From Saprospiraceae bacterium (GTDB taxonomy: Bacteria > Bacteroidota > Bacteroidia > Chitinophagales > Saprospiraceae): DNA of 64,000 bases. The notes under the pieces were generated by a model. The model was not told the DNA's origin. It made no database searches and worked only from the letters and a program-made list of their open reading frames with translations. The position numbers were made by a program, and so were the translations under genes. The DNA is taken from positions 92,233-156,232 of the forward strand of contig JANQPA010000114.1 in NCBI GenBank assembly GCA_028285545.1, in the 5' to 3' direction. Shown here piece by piece: positions 33,610-42,558 of this stretch (within the stretch, counting starts at the first letter, position 1; every line of letters starts with the position of its first letter).

Positions 33610-34944
33610 ATGAAAACGGTAATTAAATTAAATTTGACCTTATTTTTCCTGTTGTTGATTTTCTTTTCAGGGCATGCACAACTACAAGGCCCCTTACCCA
33701 GACATGCAGATTTGGGAGCTACTTTTTCTTCACCCAAGGAAGGAGCCTTTGGAGCTTTAGTTCAAGATGTAAAGGCCAATTCTTTCGCAGCTAGACTAGG
33801 GCTTCAAAAAGATGACCTTCTTGTTGAGGTTAATAGTCAATTGATAAATACAGCTAGTAAGTGGGCTGAAATAAGATTAAGCCTCAAAGGAGGAGAAAAA
33901 GCCCATTTTGCCTGGATAAGAAATGGAAAAAGAATAGAAAATGAAGGCTTATTAACTTCTATGCCATTAGAGCAATTTGAAGGAGTAGAAGTAAATTATG
34001 AATCCGTGTGGTCCCCATATGGATACAAAGTACAAACCATTGTTACTAAACCTCAAAACAGCAATCAAAAAATGCCAGGAATTTTTTTGGTAAGATGGTT
34101 GAGTTGTAGCCCGGTTGAAGAACCCGTCGGCCGAAAGGGAGGCACAGAGTATTTTTTGCAGCAATTAATAGAAAATTCAGGAGCCCTTGTTATGAGGGTT
34201 GAAAAACCAGGACTTGGGGATAGCGAAGGTCCTCCATGTCGAGATGTTGATTTTTTGGAAGAACTGGCAGCACACAAGGCGGCTTTTCAGGCCTTCACTC
34301 AATTGGAAGAAGTAGATCCAGATAATATTATCATTTTGGGCTTAAGTAATGGCGGTGGTTATGCACCTTTAGTCGCTGGAGATTTTAAGCCAGCAGGTTT
34401 TGCCATTATGGGGGGATGGATGAAGACCTGGTATGAACATATGTTGGAAATCGAACGACGCCGGTTTAAGTTGCAAGGAGAAAGCCCAGCTGAAGTTTCT
34501 CAAAGAATGAAATCGGTAGAAGAATTTTATGTTGAATACCTCATCCGGAAAAAGCTGCCAAAAGATATTCTCACAGAAAAACCTCACCTTCAAGATGCCT
34601 GGGAATTCGATCCTGCCCATCAATATGGAATTCCTGCCGCTTATTTTCAACAATTACAAGATCTAAATTTATCCGATGCTTGGAGTAAAGTAGAGGTGCC
34701 AACCCTGGTCATGTATGGAGAATATGATTGGATTATGAGCAGACAAGATCATGAAATGATAAGAGATATTGTTAATCATAACTCTAGCGGGCTGGCACAA
34801 TTTGAACTCTTACCCGGTACAGACCATAGTTTTCATGTTTTCGAGAATCCACAGCAAGCTTTTGATGATTATTGGTCAGGGAAATATGATTCGGCTATTG
34901 GAGAAAAGTTTTTGAATTGGTTTAAAAATATAAGCCGAAAGTAG
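33610..34944 (+). CDS. Secreted PDZ-alpha/beta hydrolase
   Basis: A 444-residue exported protein. The signal peptide ends near residue 24 (FFSGHAQ). A PDZ-like domain spans about residues 40-115 (GALVQDVKANSFAARLGLQ, KDDLLVEVN). Then comes an alpha/beta hydrolase with nucleophile S246 in GLSNGGG, acid region GEYDWIMS and His region GTDHSFHVF, so the triad looks complete. PDZ fused before a hydrolase suggests an esterase or peptidase anchored to a partner. TAGTTTTG, a -7-like box, lies 10 nt before the ATG. A palindromic terminator follows. The substrate is unknown. Confidence 0.85.
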   Translation: MKTVIKLNLTLFFLLLIFFSGHAQLQGPLPRHADLGATFSSPKEGAFGALVQDVKANSFAARLGLQKDDLLVEVNSQLINTASKWAEIRLSLKGGEKAHFAWIRNGKRIENEGLLTSMPLEQFEGVEVNYESVWSPYGYKVQTIVTKPQNSNQKMPGIFLVRWLSCSPVEEPVGRKGGTEYFLQQLIENSGALVMRVEKPGLGDSEGPPCRDVDFLEELAAHKAAFQAFTQLEEVDPDNIIILGLSNGGGYAPLVAGDFKPAGFAIMGGWMKTWYEHMLEIERRRFKLQGESPAEVSQRMKSVEEFYVEYLIRKKLPKDILTEKPHLQDAWEFDPAHQYGIPAAYFQQLQDLNLSDAWSKVEVPTLVMYGEYDWIMSRQDHEMIRDIVNHNSSGLAQFELLPGTDHSFHVFENPQQAFDDYWSGKYDSAIGEKFLNWFKNISRK

Positions 34945-34946
34945 CC

Positions 34947-35014
34947 TTTTTTTTCTCACGCTGATTTCACCGCTTCCACTAAAGCTCATCTGCGAAATCA
35001 GCGTGAGAAAAAAA
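34947..35014. terminator. Bidirectional 21-bp hairpin terminator between convergent genes
   Basis: A perfect 21-bp inverted repeat (34948-34968 and 34994-35014, 25-nt loop) with a run of T at the left and of A at the right, so each strand has a stem flanked by A/T tracts. The stem core is CTCACGCTGATTTC and its complement. It lies 3 nt after the hydrolase stop and 25 nt after the stop of the convergent PfpI gene. From memory, the same core word appears between genes in other Bacteroidota, so it may also be a repeat-family member. Confidence 0.8.
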
Positions 35015-35039
35015 GCCAAAATAAGATAGCTTGGTAAAA

Positions 35040-36305
35040 TTAAGATTTATTCAATGCTTCCAGCCTTTTTTGGGCATTCTGGTAACCAGGATCTACTTTT
35101 AGGGTTTGCTCATAATATTCCTTTGCCGACGACTTTTCACCTAATCTATTATAAACTTCAGCCAGATAAAAATAGACATCTGGTGATTTCGGATAAGCTT
35201 CAATATTCAATTTTAGCAGTTGAACAGCTCCTTCAGGATTTTTTCTAATAAATAGTTGTAATGCTTCGGTGTTCATGTCTCTTTCTGTCCAAAGTATCCA
35301 GTTTGGGTATTGGCTTTTGGCCGCTTTCCAGATGGATACAACCTCTGAAACCTGGTTTTTAAGAATTAAATCTTTTATTTCTTGAAATGAAGGCGGAGCG
35401 ACCTTGTTGATTTTATGGTAGGCTTTTCCCAAGGCAGCATAGGAGGGGTAGGAGGGAAAAATCTCAGTTGAAAATTCCATTACCTGGACAGCTTTTTCAT
35501 TCTGACCCTTGTCTATCAATGACTCGCTGTATCTGACCATATCGCCAACATAAAGTTGTAAAACTGGATCTCCCTTTTGTGCAGTTTGATATTGCTTAAC
35601 AGCCTTATTAAAACCATGCTTTTGGACCAGACTTATAAATGGTGCTTCTACAATGAAACCTTCTTCAGGAACCCATTTATCATATTCCATATAAATGGCT
35701 ATGTTTTTTGCTGATTCAAGCCCCTTTAATTTTGAAACCAGATGCAGGGCCCCGTCAATTCCTGCTGATACGCCTGCGGTGGTAATTACATTCCCATTAT
35801 CAACAAACCGGGTATTCTCTAATACTTCACAATTGCTTGCTGTTTGCTTAAGCCTATTAAGAGCTGAATGATGTGTAGTTGCTTTTTTTCCATCCAATAT
35901 TCCGATTTGGGCTAAAACGGCAGCCCCGGTGCATACCGAAAACATAATCCTCTCAGGATTTTCGGAAATTTTTGAAAACCACTCCATTGCTTCTTTGTCC
36001 CGAAGTAATCTTCCTGTACCCCCACCACCAATAAAAACGATATCTGGGTCAGGACAATTTTCAATGGTGTAATCTGGCTTAATATCTATGAAACCCTGAC
36101 TTTCAATTAACTCATCTTTTGAAGCAACAGTATAGACATTAAAATCTGGGGCCAGACTGAATACCTCACTAGGGCCACTGAAATCTAAGACTTCAACGCC
36201 TTGATTTAAAAAGATGGCAACATTCCAGCTTTTTTTTGCCTGACCATTTAAGAATATGATTATGATAATTGAAAAAAAGAGGATTAAAAACAAATTCCTT
36301 CTCAT
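35040..36305 (-). CDS. DJ-1/PfpI family protein with C-terminal TPR repeats
   Basis: A 421-residue protein with an N-terminal hydrophobic segment (LFLILFFSIIIIIFLNG), so it is exported or membrane-anchored. The DJ-1/PfpI domain holds the nucleophile-elbow Cys125 in FSVCTGAAV, an upstream Glu region VEVLDFSGPSEVF, and ATTHHSALNRL. The C-terminal about 130 residues form TPR-like helices (SPDVYFYLAEVYNRLGEKSS, AKEYYEQTLKVDPGYQNA). PfpI domains are usually cytoplasmic or joined to AraC DNA-binding domains; an exported copy with TPRs is unusual. Catalysis is possible (Cys present) but unproven. Confidence 0.83.
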   Translation of the reverse strand: MRRNLFLILFFSIIIIIFLNGQAKKSWNVAIFLNQGVEVLDFSGPSEVFSLAPDFNVYTVASKDELIESQGFIDIKPDYTIENCPDPDIVFIGGGGTGRLLRDKEAMEWFSKISENPERIMFSVCTGAAVLAQIGILDGKKATTHHSALNRLKQTASNCEVLENTRFVDNGNVITTAGVSAGIDGALHLVSKLKGLESAKNIAIYMEYDKWVPEEGFIVEAPFISLVQKHGFNKAVKQYQTAQKGDPVLQLYVGDMVRYSESLIDKGQNEKAVQVMEFSTEIFPSYPSYAALGKAYHKINKVAPPSFQEIKDLILKNQVSEVVSIWKAAKSQYPNWILWTERDMNTEALQLFIRKNPEGAVQLLKLNIEAYPKSPDVYFYLAEVYNRLGEKSSAKEYYEQTLKVDPGYQNAQKRLEALNKS

Positions 36306-36457
36306 AACAATCTATTTTGATGATGACAAATATTGAATTTGACTTGCTGGTAATGAAGAAAAAAGATGCGGATGAGCTAGACATTTGGATTTAGATAGTT
36401 TGACACTTATTTTAGATGGTTGGTCAAAGTATCTAATATTTCTATCCAGCTGTCGAA

Positions 36458-37522
36458 ATGAAACGGTCAATGATGGCCATAATATTAATTTCGACTATCA
36501 TATTCCAAAGAATGAGAAAGTATTTTATTCTGATCCAGGTATTGATGTTACTTGGTTTTTTCCTGTTGCGAACTTTACCTCTGTTAAGAGAATTTAATCT
36601 TAACCGGAGTTTAGCTTCTGGTGTGATTGAATTAAGTAGTGCTTTGGTGGTTATTTATGGCAATGTCCATTTAATCAATGTCTATTTAAATCAGAAAAAG
36701 AAGACATTATTGTTCGTCTTTTTTTTCATCCTTCTTTTGACGCTGGCAATGGCGGTTCAGTTGGTAGGGTATTATTTTATCAACAATATTATTTGGCCTA
36801 GTGCAGGGGCTACAATTGAGGAAATTTCTTATAAATTTTTGATATTCACTTATGTTGAATTACTAATTTATGTAATATTAAGTACCCCGGTAAAATTTGC
36901 ATTTGATTATTTTAAATTATTAGAGAGGCAGCAGCAAATTGAAAACCAGGGCTTGCAGTCGGAATTGAAATATCTTAAGCTGCAAATTAATCCTCACTTT
37001 TTATTCAATACACTCAATAATTTGCTGGCCCTTGCCAGAAATAAATCACCCCAGACGCCAAAAGTAATAGAAGGATTGGCCTTTCTAATGCGCTATTTAC
37101 TAGAAGAAAGCAAGCAGGATCAGGTTTCCTTGGAAGAAGAAATTGAATTTCTCAATGCTTATCTTGAATTAGAAAAAATCAGGCTCCCTCAAATTGATAT
37201 AGCCATCGATATAGAAGGGGATCCTCGTGGTAAGGTTGTTCCACCTTTGCTTTTTCTGCCTCTGGTGGAAAATGCCATCAAGCATGGCGCTCATATTTCA
37301 GCCAAAAATAATTTCGTATTTATTGACTTTGAAATAATCAGCAGTGAATTATTATTTAAGGTTCAAAATTCGGTCCAGCCTCAAATCAACAATCCTAAAG
37401 GCGGGCTGGGTTTAAAAAACCTCAAGAAAAGACTTCAACTGATTTATGGAAAGTCCGCTCTTCTAAATTATGATAAAAATGAGGATGGTACTTTTTTTGC
37501 AACTTTAAGTATTCCTACATGA
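36458..37522 (+). CDS. LytS-type sensor histidine kinase
   Basis: A 354-residue kinase. About four membrane helices fill residues 20-145. A short coiled coil (LLERQQQIENQGLQSELKYL) leads into the His_kinase domain with the phospho-acceptor H180 in LQINPHFLFNTLNNLL. An ATPase domain has the N box VENAIKHGA and the G box GGLGLKNLKKRL. Several starts are possible (36458, 36470, 36512). The gene overlaps the LytTR regulator by 4 nt (ATGA), forming a standard two-gene operon. The signal is unknown. Confidence 0.9.
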   Translation: MKRSMMAIILISTIIFQRMRKYFILIQVLMLLGFFLLRTLPLLREFNLNRSLASGVIELSSALVVIYGNVHLINVYLNQKKKTLLFVFFFILLLTLAMAVQLVGYYFINNIIWPSAGATIEEISYKFLIFTYVELLIYVILSTPVKFAFDYFKLLERQQQIENQGLQSELKYLKLQINPHFLFNTLNNLLALARNKSPQTPKVIEGLAFLMRYLLEESKQDQVSLEEEIEFLNAYLELEKIRLPQIDIAIDIEGDPRGKVVPPLLFLPLVENAIKHGAHISAKNNFVFIDFEIISSELLFKVQNSVQPQINNPKGGLGLKNLKKRLQLIYGKSALLNYDKNEDGTFFATLSIPT

Positions 37523-38217
37523 AAACTTACAGATGTGTAATTATTGATGATGAGCCTCTGGCCCATGAGCTATTGAGCTCATATATTCAACAACTTCCTT
37601 ATTTGAAATTAGTTGGTGCCTACACACAGGCCATGGATGCTCTACCTGTATTCAAAGAAGATATTGACCTTGTTTTTTTAGACATAAAAATGCCGGACAT
37701 CCAGGGACTAGAGTTTGCCGGCTTATTACAAGATAAGGTAAGTATTATTTTCACGACTGCCTATTCACAATATGCGGTTCAAAGTTATGAGAAAAATGCA
37801 TTGGATTACCTTTTAAAGCCAATTTCATTTGACCGATTTTTAGTGGCTGTTAATAAATTAATTAACCGAAAGCCTTCCATTAATGCGGAGGTCAAAACAG
37901 AAAAAGATTACATTTTTGTAAAGGCTAATTCGCAATACATTCGTTTGGCATACTCCAGTATTGGTTTTATAGAAGCTTTAAAGGATTATGTTATTTTTCA
38001 CAGAGGTGAAGACCGGTTTGTTGTTTATCATTCTCTAAAAAAGTTAGAACCTATTTTGCCTTCTTCTTTTATTCGGGTTCACTATTCCTATATCGCCAAT
38101 TTCGACTGTGTTCAGCGCTATAAAGATTATCACCTTTTAATATTTAATCAGAAAATTCCGGTTAGCAGGAAATACAGGGAAATCGTTCAAAATCAAATTG
38201 ACGCTTATTTGATTTAG
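37519..38217 (+). CDS. LytTR-family response regulator
   Basis: A 232-residue regulator. The receiver domain has the acidic pair D10-D11, phospho-acceptor D55 in DLVFLDIKMPD, and the conserved Lys in YLLKPISF. A LytTR DNA-binding domain follows from about residue 125 (KDYIFVKANSQYIRL, RVHYSYIANFDCVQRY). It is the partner of the overlapping kinase gene. The next gene, a PD40-repeat protein, starts 49 nt downstream and is a plausible target or co-transcribed output. Confidence 0.93.
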   Translation: MKTYRCVIIDDEPLAHELLSSYIQQLPYLKLVGAYTQAMDALPVFKEDIDLVFLDIKMPDIQGLEFAGLLQDKVSIIFTTAYSQYAVQSYEKNALDYLLKPISFDRFLVAVNKLINRKPSINAEVKTEKDYIFVKANSQYIRLAYSSIGFIEALKDYVIFHRGEDRFVVYHSLKKLEPILPSSFIRVHYSYIANFDCVQRYKDYHLLIFNQKIPVSRKYREIVQNQIDAYLI

Positions 38218-38266
38218 CCTACCTGCCAGGAATCCTTATTGACCTATTTATTAATCAAAAATTTTT

Positions 38267-39523
38267 ATGAAAATGATACATAGTATCGGTAATTCCGTAT
38301 TGAATCACTACAAGCTAGCAGCAATAGTTACTACCCTGATTTTATTGGTTCCTAATTCCTTACTAAAAAGTCAACAGGGGCCCTCTTTATCTGTTGAAAT
38401 TAATGACCGAGACCCTTTCCCAAAGACATTTTTAGGCTCTTATGAAATAGCTATTCCAGTTGGAGAAAATAAAATACCAGGAAGTATTTTATTGTGTAAT
38501 GAGGATAATCAAATCAAAGGAAAATTAAGTTTGCAATTAGGAGTCACCTTAAACATCTCAATCCTATCCACTGGGCAAGAAGATGATTTTATCCAATTCA
38601 AAACCAGTGCACCAGTACAATCGGCTTCTTTGCGGTGGCATCGGGGGCGAGATAGTATTTCTGGCGATCTGCAAATGGGAGGCAATCGAACTTTTAATTT
38701 TTTTGGAAAAAAAATGAAGCAACAAGTCACTGCAAGTGAATGTGATAACTTGTTTGCTTTTGAAGAGTTTCAAGGATCTGAAAAAATGGGCCTGGCCTTT
38801 CCCAGTCTTTCAAAAGATGAGAAACTACTGATTTTTAGCGCCTATCAAGGCGATTTTTCCAAACAGCAATTGATGTACATGGAATTAATAAACGGGACCT
38901 GGACGGAGCCACAATTACTCCCATTTTCAGGTAATCATAGTGATAGAGCTCCTCAATTTTCTCCCAATGGGAAAAGACTTTATTTCGGTTCCACCCGACC
39001 AGTAAATAATGAAGAAAAATCCGATTATGATCTTTGGTATGTTGATTATAAAGGTAAAGGGAAGTGGAAGACTCCTAAACACATACCTGAGATTAATTCC
39101 CCGGCCCATGATTACCAGCCTTCCGTAACCAAAAAAGGCATTTATTTTACCTCAGACCGAGAAGGAGGCCTGGGAGGCCAGGACATTTATTATGCCAAAG
39201 GAAAAAAAGGACGTTTTGCTAATCCGGTGAATTTAGGAAACTCAGTCAATTCAGAAGAGGGGGATATGAGTGCTTTCGTCAACCCATCAGAAGATCTAAT
39301 GATATTAGCTTCCGGGAACCCAAATCTTCCCTCCCTTGGTAATGACGATTTATATCTTTTTGTGAAGAAGGAGGGAAAATGGACATTCTCCAAATCTCTT
39401 GATGATAAAATTAATTCCTTTGCCAATGAATATGGTGCCTTTGTGTCCAGAGATGGAAAATGGCTTTATTATACCAGCGATGTGAAACCCTGGGCGAAAA
39501 TCTATCGAACAAAATGGAAATAG
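38267..39523 (+). CDS. Exported PD40 (TolB-like) beta-propeller protein
   Basis: A 418-residue protein. A signal anchor or signal peptide at the start (AAIVTTLILLVPNSLLKS) is followed by an about 110-residue beta-rich segment, and then WD40-like PD40 repeats: FPSLSKDEKLLIFSA, PQFSPNGKRLYFGSTRP, QPSVTKKGIYFTSDREGG and FVSRDGKWLYYTSD. The repeats build a periplasmic or surface propeller; there is no OmpA-like domain. A perfect hairpin follows the stop. The position after a LytS/LytTR pair suggests co-expression. Function unknown. Confidence 0.82.
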   Translation: MKMIHSIGNSVLNHYKLAAIVTTLILLVPNSLLKSQQGPSLSVEINDRDPFPKTFLGSYEIAIPVGENKIPGSILLCNEDNQIKGKLSLQLGVTLNISILSTGQEDDFIQFKTSAPVQSASLRWHRGRDSISGDLQMGGNRTFNFFGKKMKQQVTASECDNLFAFEEFQGSEKMGLAFPSLSKDEKLLIFSAYQGDFSKQQLMYMELINGTWTEPQLLPFSGNHSDRAPQFSPNGKRLYFGSTRPVNNEEKSDYDLWYVDYKGKGKWKTPKHIPEINSPAHDYQPSVTKKGIYFTSDREGGLGGQDIYYAKGKKGRFANPVNLGNSVNSEEGDMSAFVNPSEDLMILASGNPNLPSLGNDDLYLFVKKEGKWTFSKSLDDKINSFANEYGAFVSRDGKWLYYTSDVKPWAKIYRTKWK

Positions 39524-39839
39524 GGTTGAATTCCATCCAAAATACATAAAGGAGTTGAAAATTTAATTTTCAACTCCACTCCTTTAGCAGCAAATTCTAA
39601 ATAAGACCATCCCCTTTATGGGTTGACCTACCTTGAGCCTTAGTATTGTGCAATGAGGCAGACAATAGATTCCGAATAGCATGATCATGCGATTATCTTG
39701 AAAGGCTGACTTCTTTAAATTGAATTTTATCAGGAGCAAAAAATAAGATAACATTTAAACCCTTCCGAGCCAGGAAGCAAGCATATCTAATTTTTTCAAC
39801 TCGAACTAACTGATTTTTCAATCAAAGAAGCTGATTCAA
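39524..39839. other. Intergenic region before an AraC gene
   Basis: A 316-nt gap. It holds a hairpin after the PD40 gene (listed separately) and a perfect 12-bp palindrome GCATGATCATGC at 39679-39690, about 150 nt before the AraC start, which could be an operator. No coding potential or RNA gene is visible. Confidence 0.45.
39551..39577 (+). terminator. Hairpin after the PD40 gene
   Basis: A perfect 12-bp inverted repeat (arms 39551-39562 and 39566-39577) with a TTA loop, 27 nt after the stop. It lacks a long T run, so it may be a weak terminator or an RNA-stabilising stem. Confidence 0.6.
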
Positions 39840-40667
39840 ATGGTTCAATTAATCAATGATAAGAAAATGCCAAGCTCCTTTAAAGCCAAGGACAATCAAA
39901 TTGTATTGTTTGACCATCAAAAGAAGCTTTATTTTAATTATAGAAGTTCACTTAGTCTTAAATATTTGTATTCGGGGAGTGTCAAATATCAGATGGAAGG
40001 GAAGGAAGTAATACTAAAACCTGGATTTCTTTTGTTGGTTCGAGAGGGCTATCGTATTGATACTTCCATTTCGGGGCCGACTAGAGGCATTTCTATTTTT
40101 CTTCCGGAAAGACGAGGAATTGGTTTTGAAGAAGATTTTTACGAAAGGGACTGGCCTTTAATTCATTCTCCTCTGAAGGGCTTACTGGAATCATTTAAAA
40201 CAGGAATCCCCTCCACTCCAATAGATACTGTACAGTATATCAATCAGGTTTCAAAAGGTCTTCAGCAGTACCAAAATCTGATGAAAATTTATTTCCATTC
40301 ACTTTCTTATAAAAAGAAGGGCACCAAAAAGGATGTTTTAGGTCGGATTTTAATGGCAAGATTGATTTTGGAGAAAAAATTTCATATGGAAATCTCTTTA
40401 GATGAGTTGGCTAAAATGACGGGCTTATCTAAATTTTTGCTTGTTAGAAAATTTAAGGAAACTTTTGAGATAAGCCCTCGCCAGTTTTTATTGGAAAAGA
40501 GAATTGAATTGGCAAAACAGTTGATCCTTCGCTCAGATAAAAGTTTTACACAGATCTCTAATCAATGTGGCTTCAGTAATCTGCATCATTTTAGCAAAAC
40601 ATTTAAAAAACACACCAATTATTCTCCCTCCGATTATAAATTTAAACTATATAAGAAAGCTGGCTAA
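39840..40667 (+). CDS. AraC family transcriptional regulator
   Basis: A 275-residue protein with an N-terminal cupin-like sensor (KYQMEGKEVILKPGFLLLV) and a C-terminal AraC-type DNA-binding domain: ISLDELAKMTGLSKFLLVRK, then FTQISNQCGFSNLHHFSKTF and TNYSPSDYKF. It is intact. It converges on the S8 protease gene with an 18-nt gap. A 12-bp palindrome lies upstream. The regulated genes are unknown. Confidence 0.9.
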   Translation: MVQLINDKKMPSSFKAKDNQIVLFDHQKKLYFNYRSSLSLKYLYSGSVKYQMEGKEVILKPGFLLLVREGYRIDTSISGPTRGISIFLPERRGIGFEEDFYERDWPLIHSPLKGLLESFKTGIPSTPIDTVQYINQVSKGLQQYQNLMKIYFHSLSYKKKGTKKDVLGRILMARLILEKKFHMEISLDELAKMTGLSKFLLVRKFKETFEISPRQFLLEKRIELAKQLILRSDKSFTQISNQCGFSNLHHFSKTFKKHTNYSPSDYKFKLYKKAG

Positions 40668-40685
40668 AAGCGTTGTGGGATCAAT

Positions 40686-42239
40686 TTAGCGAACTGCTTT
40701 TACAGCCTCGTAAGCATCTACCAATCCATGTCCGTGTTGAAAATCAAATCCCGGATCTCCTAAATCTTTTGCGGTGTTTTTTAGTACTTCATAGGCCTCC
40801 CAGGGCAACAAGTCAGGATCGGCGGATAATAATAAGGCCAGTACACCGGTCAGATGCGGTCCGGCAAATGAATTTCCCTGTGTTTGACGCTGGAGCTCGC
40901 CATTTATATAGCTGACAAAACTTAATTGATTATTGTAAGTTGCAAAGTCGGGCTTGTTGACCTGTCCTTCATTATAATATTCAGTATCCCAAATAACAGG
41001 ACCCTGGCTAGAGAAAACAGGTCTCTGCTCCTGAGGTCCCACACCTGCGACACCAAATACTGCACCAGGGACATCTTCAGGGTTTCGCATTTGCCTGGGT
41101 ACAGCCACGTAATTGCCATTATTAGGATTGGCAAAATTTCCTGCCCCGGAAACAAAGTACAAACCGCAATAAGTAGCCTGTTCAAATATTTTTCGCCAAT
41201 GACTGCGAAACTCCCCCATATTGGGAACAGAAAAACTCATAGAATAAGTATCTGCACCTTGCTCTATGGACCATTCTACCATTTGCTCAAAATTAAGGAA
41301 TCCCCTTACCGGTGACCATGAGGCATTAGGTGCCACACCAATAACAGAATCCGAGGCAATCTGACCGCAAATTAGACTTGCTACTACCGAACCATGATTG
41401 AGTCCATCAGGATCTAAACGATTATTAATTTTTGAAGATTCCAAATCAAAGTTATAACCGTGGTAATCATCAATAAACCCATTGGCATCATCATCAATTC
41501 CATTGCCAGGGATTTCAGTATTGTTCCGGAATATCGACCCTTGAATGGCAGGAATATCCAGTCGGAAACCAAAATCATGGACTACATTTAAAACGCCTTC
41601 CCCCATAACACCAAATTCTTCCCAAACTCTTTTAGCTCCAATAGCTTCAATGTTCCATGTAGCTTGGGGTAAGGGAGAGGATATTACTTCGGAAGGCGTT
41701 TGAATAAAATTAGGACCATTACTACTTTGATCGCCTGAATCGGTGAACAATTTTAAAAATATTCTGTCCACACCGGGTATATGGCTTAGTTCTATTAAGT
41801 CTTCACCTAGGATTTGGCATGAAAACCCATTGATGATCCAATGTTTTCGCAGATCTGTGATAAGGCCTTGATCAACAAGAGATTGTAATGCATCTTCTGC
41901 AGTAGTATGACTTTTCTCACTCAAGGTTTTAAGTGAGGATATGACTTGTTGGCTCATTTGAGATCTACCCATTCCAGAAAATTCACCTTGACGAGATAAA
42001 AAACTGCCTGCCTCCGACAAAAATTGATCTTTGAACCAAACTACTACAAATTCATTTTGAACAGCATCAGGCATAGCAGGATCAATCCATATATCTGGGT
42101 TGATTTCTTTTTTCGTGTTTTCACCACCCTTGGAGTCTTTAGAACAGGAAAACCCACAAGTAAATAGTAATAATATAGAAATTAAGATTAACAAGTTAGA
42201 ATTTGATGACTGTGCAGAAGGGTAACGAAAAGACTTCAT
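40686..42239 (-). CDS. S8 family subtilisin-like serine peptidase, lipoprotein
   Basis: A 517-residue protein with a lipoprotein signal (hydrophobic core ending FTCGFSC, probable lipidated Cys32). An about 140-residue prodomain-like region (FVVVWFKDQFLSEAG) comes next, then the subtilase domain with the full triad: D222 in VVHDFGF, H282 in LNHGSVVASLICG, S457 in GNSFAGPHLTG, and oxyanion Asn368 in SGAGN. The DTG motif reads DFG. There is no T9SS domain, so it probably stays membrane-anchored, facing the periplasm or the outside. Substrate unknown. Confidence 0.92.
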   Translation of the reverse strand: MKSFRYPSAQSSNSNLLILISILLLFTCGFSCSKDSKGGENTKKEINPDIWIDPAMPDAVQNEFVVVWFKDQFLSEAGSFLSRQGEFSGMGRSQMSQQVISSLKTLSEKSHTTAEDALQSLVDQGLITDLRKHWIINGFSCQILGEDLIELSHIPGVDRIFLKLFTDSGDQSSNGPNFIQTPSEVISSPLPQATWNIEAIGAKRVWEEFGVMGEGVLNVVHDFGFRLDIPAIQGSIFRNNTEIPGNGIDDDANGFIDDYHGYNFDLESSKINNRLDPDGLNHGSVVASLICGQIASDSVIGVAPNASWSPVRGFLNFEQMVEWSIEQGADTYSMSFSVPNMGEFRSHWRKIFEQATYCGLYFVSGAGNFANPNNGNYVAVPRQMRNPEDVPGAVFGVAGVGPQEQRPVFSSQGPVIWDTEYYNEGQVNKPDFATYNNQLSFVSYINGELQRQTQGNSFAGPHLTGVLALLLSADPDLLPWEAYEVLKNTAKDLGDPGFDFQHGHGLVDAYEAVKAVR

Positions 42240-42558
42240 TGTTATGAATTTTGTTCAATTTTTCACTGACTTGATTTCGTTTTAAAAGTAATAGATAGGA
42301 ATGGGGCCATTCTTATCAAAAATTGCTTTTTGAATGTTGAAGAAAGCTAAAAGGTCAAATGTTAAATGGATTACATTTAATAGCTAAAAGGAAGGAATTT
42401 TAAAATGTGCAATTTATGACAAGCCTAAAAGAAACAATCTTAATTATATTGGACAACAGAGATAACACGACTGTGAACCCATATGAGTTAATTAATTAAT
42501 CTATGGTTTAATTGCCCTATAAGAATTTCGAGGTTTCTTATAGGGCATTTTAGTTAGC
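42240..42558. other. Intergenic region between protease and Kelch genes
   Basis: A 319-nt AT-rich gap between two minus-strand genes. It contains the hairpin listed at its right end and, towards the left, presumably the promoter of the protease gene, although no CAAAnnTA (minus-strand TAnnTTTG) match was found. Nothing else is visible. Confidence 0.4.
42514..42546 (-). terminator. Hairpin after the Kelch-protein gene
   Basis: A perfect 12-bp stem (arms 42514-42525 and 42535-42546, loop of 9 nt) 13 nt downstream of the Kelch gene stop. The U tract on the minus strand is poor, so termination efficiency is uncertain. Confidence 0.6.

Noticed and set aside
40926..41315. Plus-strand frame of 129 codons inside the S8 protease gene
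   Set aside because: It is antisense to the subtilase domain; no start signal or protein family likeness.
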